Shown here: in pieces, positions 28,431 through 36,567 of the stretch
Position numbering within the stretch: position 1 is the first letter of the stretch
How the letters are laid out: every line of letters begins with the position of its first letter
Assembly: GCA_035652815.1 (NCBI GenBank)
Contig: DASRDB010000006.1
Span: forward strand, 186,001-250,000
Origin: DASRDB01 sp035652815
GTDB taxonomy: Bacteria > Chloroflexota > Ktedonobacteria > Ktedonobacterales > Ktedonobacteraceae
Direction: 5' to 3'
Length of the DNA: 64,000 nucleotides
The notes under the pieces: model-generated
Databases searched by the model: none
What the model saw: the letters and a program-made list of their open reading frames with translations, nothing else
Told to the model about the DNA's origin: nothing
Program-made: the position numbers and the translations under genes

Positions 28431-30194
28431 ATGAGCGACAAGCACCAACACAAAGAACAGGAATATGTCCCCTCAACGGGCGAACGCAAGGCGATCCCTC
28501 TCCGCATGGCACGCGGGCCGCAGGAGTATGTGCCGGGTCAGCAGGAAGAACCTGCTGTGCTGACGAACATGGCTGACGTGCTTCAGTGGGCGCAAAATTG
28601 GTCGCGCTCCCGCTCCATCTGGCCCTTTATGTACGCGCTGGCCTGTTGCGGCTTTGAGATGATCGCGGCGGCCTCTGCTCCTCAGTACGATATGTCTCGC
28701 TTCGGCTCGGAGGTCTTTCGCGCCAGCCCTCGGCAGGCCGATCTGATGATTGTGGCGGGAACCGTCTCGGTCAAGATGGCTCCACGCCTGCGTCATTTAT
28801 GGGAGCAAATGCCCGAACCGAAATGGGTCATTAGCATGGGGCAGTGCGCCAACTCCGGCGGCGAGTTCTACGACAGCTATTACACGGTGCAGGGCGTGGA
28901 CACGGTAGTTCCCGTCGATGTGTATGTACCTGGATGTCCGCCGCGCCCGGAAGCGTTGATTGAGGGGATCTTTAAACTGCGTGAGAAAATCGAAAAGCAG
29001 GGCTACGTTCCACGCAAGGAGCAGGACAAATCTTCGACAACTCCCAGTATACGGCCTGTTCCCCAAAAGGATGAGGCGCAAGAGCCAACCAATGCAGGGC
29101 GACATACAGAAGAGATGCTGCTGAACCTGGGGCCACAGCACCCCAGTACGCATGGGGTGTTGCGCCTGGTGCTAACCCTGGAAGGGGAGACCGTCGTGGA
29201 CTGCACCCCGGTCATCGGCTACCTGCATCGGGGCATTGAGAAAACGCTGGAGAATCGTCCCTACCTGGGCGGGATTCGATATATGGACAACGCTGACTAC
29301 CTCTCCCCTATGCTCAACGAAATTGCTTATGCTGGAGCCATCGAACAGTTGATGGGGCTGGAGCCGCCGCGCCGCGCTCAGTATATTCGCCTGCTGGTGG
29401 GAGAACTGCAACGCATCGCCAGCCACCTGGTCGGCATTGGGGCCTACGTCAATGATCTGGGCACGACCACACCACTGCTGTGGACGATGCGTGATCGCGA
29501 GGGAATCATGGATTTGTTCGAGGCCCTGGGCGGCAGCCGCTTTAACGTCAACTACCTGCGTGTGGGCGGCGTGTTGAACGATTTTCCCGCAGGATGGCTC
29601 AAGGCATGTGAGTCCTACCTCGATCAGTTCGAGCAGAACATGGCGGAATTAGAGCGACTCGTCAACGGCAATGAGATCTTTCTGGCACGCACTCAAGGCG
29701 TGGGTTATCTCGATCCGCAGCAAGCACTTGCCTATGGACTCACCGGTCCTATGGCGCGTGCCAGCGGCATTCACTGGGATTTGCGGGTCAATCGCCCCTA
29801 CATGGCCTATCGCGAAGTGCCGGTGAACGTGCAAGTGAGGCAGGAAGCTGATTGCTACGCCCGCAACGCGGTGCGCTTCCAGGAGATAAGGGAAAGCATT
29901 CGGCTGTGCCGCGTGGCCATCGAGCAATTGCCGCCGGGTCCGATCAGCGCCCGCACTCCGGTGAGTCTGCGTCCGCCGCGCGGAGAAACCTACTTTGCCA
30001 TCGAGAGCAGCAAGGGCGAACTGGGTGTCTACCTGATCAGCGACGGCAGCGAGTATCCCTGGCGCGCCAAGCTGCGCGGGCCGTCCTTTGTCAACCTGCA
30101 AGTATTGCCCGAGCTGCTGCGCGGTTACAAGATGAGCGATGTCATTGCGGTGCTGGGCAGCCTGGATTTCGTAGTGGGGGAAGTGGACCGCTAA
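28431..30194 (+). CDS. nuoBD: NuoB-NuoD fusion, complex I peripheral-arm subunit
   Basis: A 587-residue fusion of two complex I subunits. Residues 50-200 are NuoB, which carries cluster N2: ACCGFEM supplies two cysteines, SMGQCANSGG the third and VPGCPPRPEAL the fourth. A charged linker follows (about 200-225). Residues 225-587 are NuoD, the 49-kDa-like quinone-site subunit: LNLGPQHPSTHGVLR at its start, YLHRGIEKTLE, and the classic ending DFVVGEVDR. The NuoC domain that normally lies between B and D is absent. It has a plain ATG after GAGGTAT and stands alone, with no nuo gene on either side. NuoBCD and NuoCD fusions are known; a direct B-D joint is unusual. It may serve an ancestral or hydrogenase-like variant complex. 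Confidence 0.93.
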   Translation: MSDKHQHKEQEYVPSTGERKAIPLRMARGPQEYVPGQQEEPAVLTNMADVLQWAQNWSRSRSIWPFMYALACCGFEMIAAASAPQYDMSRFGSEVFRASPRQADLMIVAGTVSVKMAPRLRHLWEQMPEPKWVISMGQCANSGGEFYDSYYTVQGVDTVVPVDVYVPGCPPRPEALIEGIFKLREKIEKQGYVPRKEQDKSSTTPSIRPVPQKDEAQEPTNAGRHTEEMLLNLGPQHPSTHGVLRLVLTLEGETVVDCTPVIGYLHRGIEKTLENRPYLGGIRYMDNADYLSPMLNEIAYAGAIEQLMGLEPPRRAQYIRLLVGELQRIASHLVGIGAYVNDLGTTTPLLWTMRDREGIMDLFEALGGSRFNVNYLRVGGVLNDFPAGWLKACESYLDQFEQNMAELERLVNGNEIFLARTQGVGYLDPQQALAYGLTGPMARASGIHWDLRVNRPYMAYREVPVNVQVRQEADCYARNAVRFQEIRESIRLCRVAIEQLPPGPISARTPVSLRPPRGETYFAIESSKGELGVYLISDGSEYPWRAKLRGPSFVNLQVLPELLRGYKMSDVIAVLGSLDFVVGEVDR

Positions 30195-30242
30195 CGTCGA
30201 AAAGAAAGGGTATTGGCCCTGATAACCTCTTTCTTTACTCTA

Positions 30243-30294
30243 AAGCGGGCCATTCATCCCTGGGCATTCGTGTCCAGGGATGAATGGCCCGCTT
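30243..30294. repeat. Perfect 21-bp inverted repeat after nuoBD
   Basis: Arms at 30243-30263 and 30274-30294 are exact complements (left arm starts AAGCGGGCCATTCATCCC), with a 10-nt loop. There is no T-run after it, so it could be a bidirectional terminator of convergent genes or a palindromic element. The rest of the gap to 30457 shows nothing else. Confidence 0.75.
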
Positions 30295-30457
30295 GCAGTT
30301 CAACACTTAACTCAAGCATCTTCTTTCATGTGTTTTTGATACCTGAACAATATTGCTCAACATTACTCAGAGCCTTTTGTGACGGTTGACTTCGTTCATA
30401 CGGTTTCGCCGTAAAAAATGAGTAACACCACATCCATACTGAACAGTTTCCTATCGG

Positions 30458-33325
30458 TCAGACTGGAACATCCTCCGGTGCCATGCCTCGCCCCTCGGCC
30501 CAGGCGGCGGAGAAGGTTGACTTCCCGAGGTGCGCGCGTGTTGCCGCCACTGCTCGTTCGTAGGCAGGGCGTTCGACCGCCGGTTGAGGGGCACCAATGG
30601 ACTCGCGCAGCGCCTCTGCTGCGCCCCAGAGGCGCGCTGCCCAGGTGTATACTCCTTGTGTTGCTACAACGCTTGCCAGGCCTTCCAGGGCAGAGGCAAT
30701 ATTCAGCTTGTCATCCGCCTTCTGCGCTAGTAGAAAGCTCTCCTCGTAGAGTTCACGGGCCATTGTAGTGTCACCCTGGGCAGCAATCACCTTTGCTAAA
30801 GAGGTGGTTGATAAGGCCATGCCATGTTTCTGTTTCCTCTCTTTGAAGAGTGTCACGCTCTGCTCGATGAGCGAATACGCCGAGGTAGTGTCGCCCTGTT
30901 CAAGAGTTAGCAGCCCCGAGAGGCAGAGACAATAGGCGAGACTTTCCTTATCGCCTAATTGATTAAAGATAGCGAAACTCTCTTCAAGGAGCTGGCGTGC
31001 TTTTACAAGATCGCCGCCAGAGAAATAGCTCGCCCGCGCCAGATTGAAGAGCGAATCGGCAGTGCCGCTCTTGTCCGCCAGTGCTCTGTTTATCGCCAGG
31101 CTCTCCTCCAGCAGAGTGAGCGCCTTTGTATACTCACCCTGATCCGCGGCCAGCGCTCCCAGGTGGAGCAGTAAACTGGCGATCGCTCTCTTGTCATCCA
31201 ACTGCTTGAAGACTGCGAAAGCCTCCTCTGCTTGCGAGCGTGCCATTTCCAGATTCCCTCGCCTCCAGGCGATATCCGCTTGCAGGTGGAGAGCGAGGCC
31301 AATGTGTGCCATGTCACCAAGCTCTCGATAGAGCGCCAGGCTCTTTATAAGCAGAGGCTCCGCCCGGTCATATTCGCCTCGAACCTCGTACAACCGGGCG
31401 GCAGCATAAAGCGCTCTTGCTTTTACAGCAGCTACCACTTCATCGCTCTGCGCCAATGCCCGCTCTAAAAAATCCAGCCCCTCACTCAAGTAGCCGCGAT
31501 TGTACCAGAATGACCGCAGCCCTCCGCCAAGACGCAGAGCTATTTCCTTTCGACCCTCCTGCTGCTCGAGGGACCATTGCATGGCTGCTCGCAAATTGTC
31601 ATGTTCCTGTTCCATCTGCTTCAACCAGGCTTCATACTCTGAACTGGGGCGGTCCTGGTCTCCTCTCTCCACTTGAGCGAGAAAGTATGCTGCATGGGCC
31701 TTGCGCACCATTTCCATTTCTCCACTGGCGGAGAGGCGCTCTAATCCATATTCGCGAATCGTCTCCAATATGACGAAGCGCGGCTCTGCTCCGCTGCCCT
31801 GCTCCCTCTGCTGCAAAAGGCTTTTATCAACAAGCGAGGCCACTGTATCCAGAACAGATTCAGTTCCATCATCCAGAATTGAATATAAGGCCTCAACTGC
31901 TTGCAGGGTGCAGCCGCCGACAAAGATGGAGAGCCGCCAGAAGAGCTTTTGTTCCTGAGCATCTAACAGGTTATAGCTCCACTCGACGGTGTTGCGCAGG
32001 GTTTGCTGGCGCACAGCCACATCTCGCGCACCGCCCGTCAGCACCTGCAGTCGTTGGCTCAAACGTGCAAGCAGCGCCTCAGGGGAGAGGAATTTCATAC
32101 GAGCGGCCGCCAGTTCGATAGCCAGTGGCAGACCGTCCAGGCGGGCAACAATCTCTACCACGGCTGGCGCGTTGCTTGCAGTCAACTGGAAGTCTGGTCG
32201 GACGGTTTGAGCGCGCTGGATGAACAGGGCTATGGCTTCATACTGTGAAAGCGTTGAGATATCCGGCACTTGCGCAGGATCAGGAAATGAGAGAGGCGGC
32301 ACGATAAATTCGCGCTCAGCTCGTACATGCAACACTGTTCGACTCGTTATCACTAATTTGAGCTGCGGGCAGGCCGCGAGGAGGTCTGCGATGTCGAGTG
32401 CTGCGTCTATAACCTGTTCAAAGTTGTCAAGCAACAGCAATATCCGCTTCTGCCGCAGTTCCTCCTTCAGGCGCTCCAGGAGTGGCAGGCTGCCCCGCTC
32501 CCATAAGCCGAGGGTCTGCGCAATAGTGGGAATAACCAATGCGGAGTCGCTAACGGGAGCCAGATCCACAAAATAGACGCCATCCGCAAACAGGTCGCTC
32601 AGTTCTGCCGCTACCTGCAGGGCAAGCCGGGTTTTACCCATTCCGCCGGGACCCGTCAGGCTCACCAGGCGAACATCATCGCGGCCTATCAGTTGCCCGA
32701 TGGCGTCCACTTCTTTCTCCCGTCCAATGAGTGGAGTGGGCTGGACAGGGAGGTTGTTAGGGCAGATATCGAGAGTTTTAAGAGGGAGGAAATCGGTTGG
32801 CAGCCCCGCGATGACGAGCTGGAAGAGATGGCTGGGACGTTGTAAGTCCTTGAGGCGATGCTCGCCCATATCGCGCAAGCTCACTTCATTGGGCAGGCGA
32901 TGTTCTACGAGATCGCGCGTTGCCTGGGAAAGGAGTATCTGCCCGCCATGCGCGGCATCCATAATGCGTGCTGCGTGATGCACGTCGATGCCCACGTAGC
33001 CTTCGGAGGCCAGCGATGGCTCACCGGTATGCAAGCCCATACGCACACGCACAACCGCGCCATCGGGCCAGGGATGATCAGCCAGAGCATGCTGGCCAGC
33101 TACCGCCGCCGATAGAGCATCTGTTGCGCGAGCGAAGGCGATGAAGAAGGCATCGCCCTGGGTATCAACCTCATGGCCGTTCCACTGCTGAAATGCTTCA
33201 CGCAGCAGGCGGCGGGACTCGGCAAGTACAGTGGCGTAGCGGTCGCCTAATTGCTGGAGCAGTTGCGTGGACCCTTCAATATCGGTGAAGAGTAACGTGA
33301 TTGTCCCCATTGGCAACTGGCGCAT
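30458..33325 (-). CDS. Class III nucleotide cyclase - STAND ATPase - TPR protein
   Basis: About 955 residues from the ATG at 33325, which follows AAGGAGCTAGGAG; an upstream extension of the frame looks non-coding. Residues 1-170 form a class III adenylate/guanylate cyclase domain: TITLLFTDIEGSTQLLQQLG with the first metal aspartate, DTQGDAFFIAF with the second, and RMGLHTGEP. A STAND ATPase follows (LTGPGGMGKTRLALQVAAEL, RILLLLDNFEQV) and then TPR repeats to the C-terminus. There is no DNA-binding domain. The likely output is a cyclic nucleotide or a protein interaction gated by the STAND switch. Related to the ATPase and TPR parts of the proteins at 23704 and 36568. Confidence 0.9.
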   Translation of the reverse strand: MRQLPMGTITLLFTDIEGSTQLLQQLGDRYATVLAESRRLLREAFQQWNGHEVDTQGDAFFIAFARATDALSAAVAGQHALADHPWPDGAVVRVRMGLHTGEPSLASEGYVGIDVHHAARIMDAAHGGQILLSQATRDLVEHRLPNEVSLRDMGEHRLKDLQRPSHLFQLVIAGLPTDFLPLKTLDICPNNLPVQPTPLIGREKEVDAIGQLIGRDDVRLVSLTGPGGMGKTRLALQVAAELSDLFADGVYFVDLAPVSDSALVIPTIAQTLGLWERGSLPLLERLKEELRQKRILLLLDNFEQVIDAALDIADLLAACPQLKLVITSRTVLHVRAEREFIVPPLSFPDPAQVPDISTLSQYEAIALFIQRAQTVRPDFQLTASNAPAVVEIVARLDGLPLAIELAAARMKFLSPEALLARLSQRLQVLTGGARDVAVRQQTLRNTVEWSYNLLDAQEQKLFWRLSIFVGGCTLQAVEALYSILDDGTESVLDTVASLVDKSLLQQREQGSGAEPRFVILETIREYGLERLSASGEMEMVRKAHAAYFLAQVERGDQDRPSSEYEAWLKQMEQEHDNLRAAMQWSLEQQEGRKEIALRLGGGLRSFWYNRGYLSEGLDFLERALAQSDEVVAAVKARALYAAARLYEVRGEYDRAEPLLIKSLALYRELGDMAHIGLALHLQADIAWRRGNLEMARSQAEEAFAVFKQLDDKRAIASLLLHLGALAADQGEYTKALTLLEESLAINRALADKSGTADSLFNLARASYFSGGDLVKARQLLEESFAIFNQLGDKESLAYCLCLSGLLTLEQGDTTSAYSLIEQSVTLFKERKQKHGMALSTTSLAKVIAAQGDTTMARELYEESFLLAQKADDKLNIASALEGLASVVATQGVYTWAARLWGAAEALRESIGAPQPAVERPAYERAVAATRAHLGKSTFSAAWAEGRGMAPEDVPV

Positions 33326-33476
33326 TGAGAATCTCCTAGCTCCTTTCACTGCAAGTCCTCCGGGGCACCTGGCTGAATTGCTAGATTTGCCATGCGATGA
33401 CCGGCAATGATGTAAGGTGAAAGCACACGATCTGCTCCCGCCACTATCCACGCATCATACAATAGCTGTTCGCTCT

Positions 33477-34358
33477 TCAAAGTCGCTTTTCAAACCAGTG
33501 CTGTGCATAAGGCTCGTCGTTGAAGGCTTCTACCTCCTGATAGCCTGAGTGCCTGTACAGCTCGATGGCTTCGGTGAGTGTGTGATTCGTTTCCAGGTGA
33601 AGGATTGTCATACCTGCTTCCCTGGCTTCGTGCTCCAATGCCAGCAGCAAACGCCGTCCCAGCCCAAGTCCGCGTACCTGTGGAGCTACCCACATGCGCT
33701 TGAGTTCACCGATTGCATTCTCGTGAAACTTTAAGGCACCACAGCCCACCGGCTCATCGCGCAGGCGTGCGACGAGCAGAAGGCCTGCCGGGGGCGTAAG
33801 TTCATGGGCATATGCCGAAATGCTAAGGGCCGGATCGAAGCCCATCTCAAAGCGCTCGTTCAACTCGGTGAAATATTGTTGAATGCACCATTGGGCATCC
33901 TGAGTGGTTGGATCAGCGACGGCTATCTGGACCATTGATGCCAGCAGCAGCCGCTCAACCTGTGCCATTGCAGCACCCAGTTTCAAGCGCTGGTTCTCGC
34001 TGAGCGGCTCCAGCATGGAACGAGCGAAGGCATCGGCTCGCTGATCAAGCTCTATTCGTTCGCGAAGGCCCGCCCCGGTCAACTGGACGAGACCAACTCT
34101 TCCATCATGCTCACTCCTCTTCACCACAACCAGCCCCTGTTTCTCAAGTGAGCGCAGCAGGCGGCTGACATAGGCTGAATCGAGCGAGAGTCTGCGTCTC
34201 AGTTCCCGAATGCTCGCCCCCTGTTCTCCGATCTCCCACAGGAGCCTTGCCTCACCAAGAGGGTGCTTTCGTCCCAGGAAGTGGTCGTTGAGGGCACCAA
34301 CGCGCTCTGTCATAACCCGATTGAAGCGCCGAACCTGTTCAACCAGCGGCATATCCAT
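33477..34358 (-). CDS. MarR-family regulator fused to a GNAT acetyltransferase
   Basis: A 293-residue two-domain protein. Residues 1-145 are a MarR winged helix: RELRRRLSLDSAYVSRLLRS is the recognition helix region and KRSEHDGRVGLVQLT the wing. Residues 150-293 are a GNAT fold with the acetyl-CoA loop VRGLGLGRRLLLALE and the C-terminal HSGYQEVEAFND strand. This fusion is a known bacterial type; it may bind DNA and acetylate a small molecule or protein. GGAGG precedes the ATG. It is transcribed away from the debris region on its right. Confidence 0.93.
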   Translation of the reverse strand: MDMPLVEQVRRFNRVMTERVGALNDHFLGRKHPLGEARLLWEIGEQGASIRELRRRLSLDSAYVSRLLRSLEKQGLVVVKRSEHDGRVGLVQLTGAGLRERIELDQRADAFARSMLEPLSENQRLKLGAAMAQVERLLLASMVQIAVADPTTQDAQWCIQQYFTELNERFEMGFDPALSISAYAHELTPPAGLLLVARLRDEPVGCGALKFHENAIGELKRMWVAPQVRGLGLGRRLLLALEHEAREAGMTILHLETNHTLTEAIELYRHSGYQEVEAFNDEPYAQHWFEKRL

Positions 34359-35364
34359 AGCTACCTCCAGGATGACTCAAGAGTAACTTTTCATTCTCTG
34401 ATTATAGTCAGAGAATTTAAACTGATGCAAGGGGCAGGAGTTTTGCAATACCCGGACCCTTTTGCCTGTTATACTGAGCGCAGTGAAGAAGCTCTCGTCT
34501 CACCCAGGGATTCTTCGCTGCTGTCAGAATTACCATTGCTCCAGGGCAATGGTATTCCAGCAAGGACAGCATCTTATCCTGGAGCATACCCGTCGCAAAG
34601 GACGTAAACGCTTCAAGGCCACTGGCTTGCAGCGCTGCAGAAGATAGGTGTGGTACGGGTCAAGCAGGCGCGCTCGTTGCCGTCTGGGATGGGAATAGGG
34701 AGTGCCACGGCTGAGCCAGTGTCGAACTGTTCGCTCAGGCATCCCTGTTTGGGTCGCAATCGCAGCAGATAATGAGAGGGAGCCTGTCAGCATACTGATG
34801 GCTCCCTCTCACAGGAAAAGAATAGCAAAGCTTATTTAGGGGCCATGCGTATTCCACCATCGAAACGTCATTTATGGAGTCACCATTAATCTAACACGGA
34901 TGCGGGAGATTACGCAAGACCTGGCCGCACTTTTTGGTCTGAGGCTTCCCATCTCGTTGAAAAAGCAGAGTTATGAAATGGATAGGTTTCAGAATGCCAT
35001 GTGATAAATAAGCGACCAGCCTAGCAATACCAACCAGAAAAATGGAAACGTTTCCCTAATTTTTACAACACAGGACCTTTTAGAAGAGTGAACAGCAGTA
35101 ATATCATAATACAGCTATATAACCTTATCGTCACGCATTTCTGGCAACTTTTTTTCACCCATATTTAGCCAAACCATGTTTGGGATGACAACACTTTCAA
35201 CTTCCAAAAATCCCTTTCAGCAGGTTTATGGATTTTGGAAGTGAGGGATATCGCCATCCCGCACGGAAATGGTTGGTCGATCGGTGACAGTATACCTCAC
35301 GTTTGCAGTACATCACACTGCCACGAGCCGACAACCGTTCGGTACAGCAAAATGCACTGTGTAA
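34359..35364. other. Gene-poor region with transposon and gene debris
   Basis: About 1 kb without an intact gene. It holds a half-copy of the GAGCGAAGCGAAG repeat family (about 34470-34515), a short ACCATTGC...GCAATGGT hairpin near 34530, the transposase relic below, and a 43-codon open fragment ending at about 35003 (VTINLTRMREITQDLAALFG) that I cannot place. The rest to 35364 is AT-rich with no recognisable feature. Confidence 0.6.
34530..34793 (-). pseudogene. ISL3-like transposase N-terminal relic
   Basis: An 87-residue frame whose central part (TGMPERTVRHWLSRGTPY, then basic residues and LLDPYHTYLLQRC) resembles the helix-turn-helix and following segment of ISL3-family transposases, where RRRxxSLDPYxPYLxxRW is typical. 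The DDE catalytic domain is missing, and no terminal inverted repeats are visible, so it is a dead fragment. Confidence 0.55.
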
Positions 35365-35652
35365 CTAGATGTGTTGAAGGACTTCATACCACTCCGGGGA
35401 GGGAGACCCGGCTGTCAGATTGCGGATCTGGGCAGAGAATTCCTGCATGGCCTGGCGCAACTGTGCCTCGTCTGGCTTTGCACTCCATATCCACACTGCC
35501 AGCGTCGTGTCCGTCGCTCGATCTGCGGCGTAGTAGGCCTGCTGGAACCCAGGCAAATCCCTGGCCAGCGAGCCGTAGAAGTTCTTCCACTTCTGGGCGA
35601 ACTCTTCAGCCTTCCCGGGTTGAACTTTCGCTCGGACAGCAAAGATGTACAT
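35365..35652 (-). CDS. Antibiotic-biosynthesis-monooxygenase-like (ABM) small protein
   Basis: About 95 residues starting at MYIFAVRAKVQPGKAEEF; an AAAGGA lies just upstream, so the longer frame reaching 35748 is rejected. The pattern of a strand, PGKAEEFAQKW helix, LPGFQQAYYAADR strand and TLAVWIWSAKPDE is that of the dimeric ferredoxin-like ABM fold. Such proteins act as heme-degrading or quinone-type oxygenases or as simple ligand-binding proteins. The activity here is unknown. It may follow the SnoaL-like gene in one transcript, 300 bp upstream. Confidence 0.75.
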   Translation of the reverse strand: MYIFAVRAKVQPGKAEEFAQKWKNFYGSLARDLPGFQQAYYAADRATDTTLAVWIWSAKPDEAQLRQAMQEFSAQIRNLTAGSPSPEWYEVLQHI

Positions 35653-35953
35653 GGTGTTTTCCTTTCTTTTTTTAAGATCATCTCGAAACATGTGGTAGAG
35701 AATACTTCTCCGACCTTCCTGACGGAGGAATGACGCCATCAAGAGCATCAGTGATGTGGTGATTCCAGGGACGACAGTGGTCGTAGCGTAAGGTGTCTGG
35801 GTATCCTGTGCCCAAATCGTTTCAGGCTCATCCTGAGTGCCATCACCAAACTCCTGAAGGTTCCAGCTAGAGATTGCATCTCGCTCTCCCGGTTTCCAAG
35901 CCGTTGTGCTAGGGTCTGCTCCTGAGCTGTCTCAAGATGAGAAGGGCCTGGAA

Positions 35954-36358
35954 TCATTTCATTGCTCCTGCTGTGCTCGTGACCGGAGTTGGCGCGGCCA
36001 CGACCTCGAAGGCGATGAGTGCTCGCAGCCAGTCCGAGACACCAAAGTGCTCTACAACCTTACCCTCTGCAACCTGGTCGAGCGAGATGTGCATGATCTC
36101 AATCGCTTTGCCCGTGGGAGCTATTCCCATAAACGCTCCCAAGTGCGTGCCGCGGAGCGTGGTGCGGGTCGACACCCATTCTCCCTCGACCGTCTGCTGC
36201 TCGACCGTGGAAGATACATCAGGGAACGCCTGAAAGAGCAGCGGAAAGATTTGCCGGGTCTGCCAGTAGCCAGGATGGTTATCGAGCAGGCCTAGATTCC
36301 TCTGGTTGATGGCCTCATCCGCGAGTCTGGCGATGGCTTTGCATTCTTCAGGGAGCAT
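35954..36358 (-). CDS. SnoaL-like / ester cyclase-family protein
   Basis: A 134-residue alpha-plus-beta barrel of the SnoaL/NTF2-like superfamily. Typical features: an N-terminal helix ending near residue 30, FPLLFQAFPDVSSTVEQQ, RTTLRGTHLGAFMGIAPTGK, then IEIMHISLDQVAEGKVVEHF and SDWLRAL. AAAGGAG precedes the ATG. Members include polyketide cyclases and many small-molecule hydrolases or isomerases; the ligand cannot be named. It is divergent from the XRE-STAND regulator at 36568, which may control it. Confidence 0.85.
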   Translation of the reverse strand: MLPEECKAIARLADEAINQRNLGLLDNHPGYWQTRQIFPLLFQAFPDVSSTVEQQTVEGEWVSTRTTLRGTHLGAFMGIAPTGKAIEIMHISLDQVAEGKVVEHFGVSDWLRALIAFEVVAAPTPVTSTAGAMK

Positions 36359-36567
36359 GATTCATTCTCCTTTCTAGCTAGAGGTCATGAGAGACTCTCT
36401 GACATCGGCAGTATTTCACCGTTGCTGAAAGTGTACCTGTTCGTACTCGATTGCACCATGAAGTTGACCCACAATTTCCCCACAGTTTGCTCGTCTTTAT
36501 TCTATGGTATGATGGTGTCTGGGCGGATTTTGCTCACCATGGCAGCACATAGTAGAGAGCAGGGGAA

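Noticed and set aside
35748..35957. 69-codon frame overlapping the SnoaL-like stop as ATGA
   Set aside because: The overlap suggests coupling, but the product is basic, motif-free and lacks its own ribosome site; evidence is too weak.
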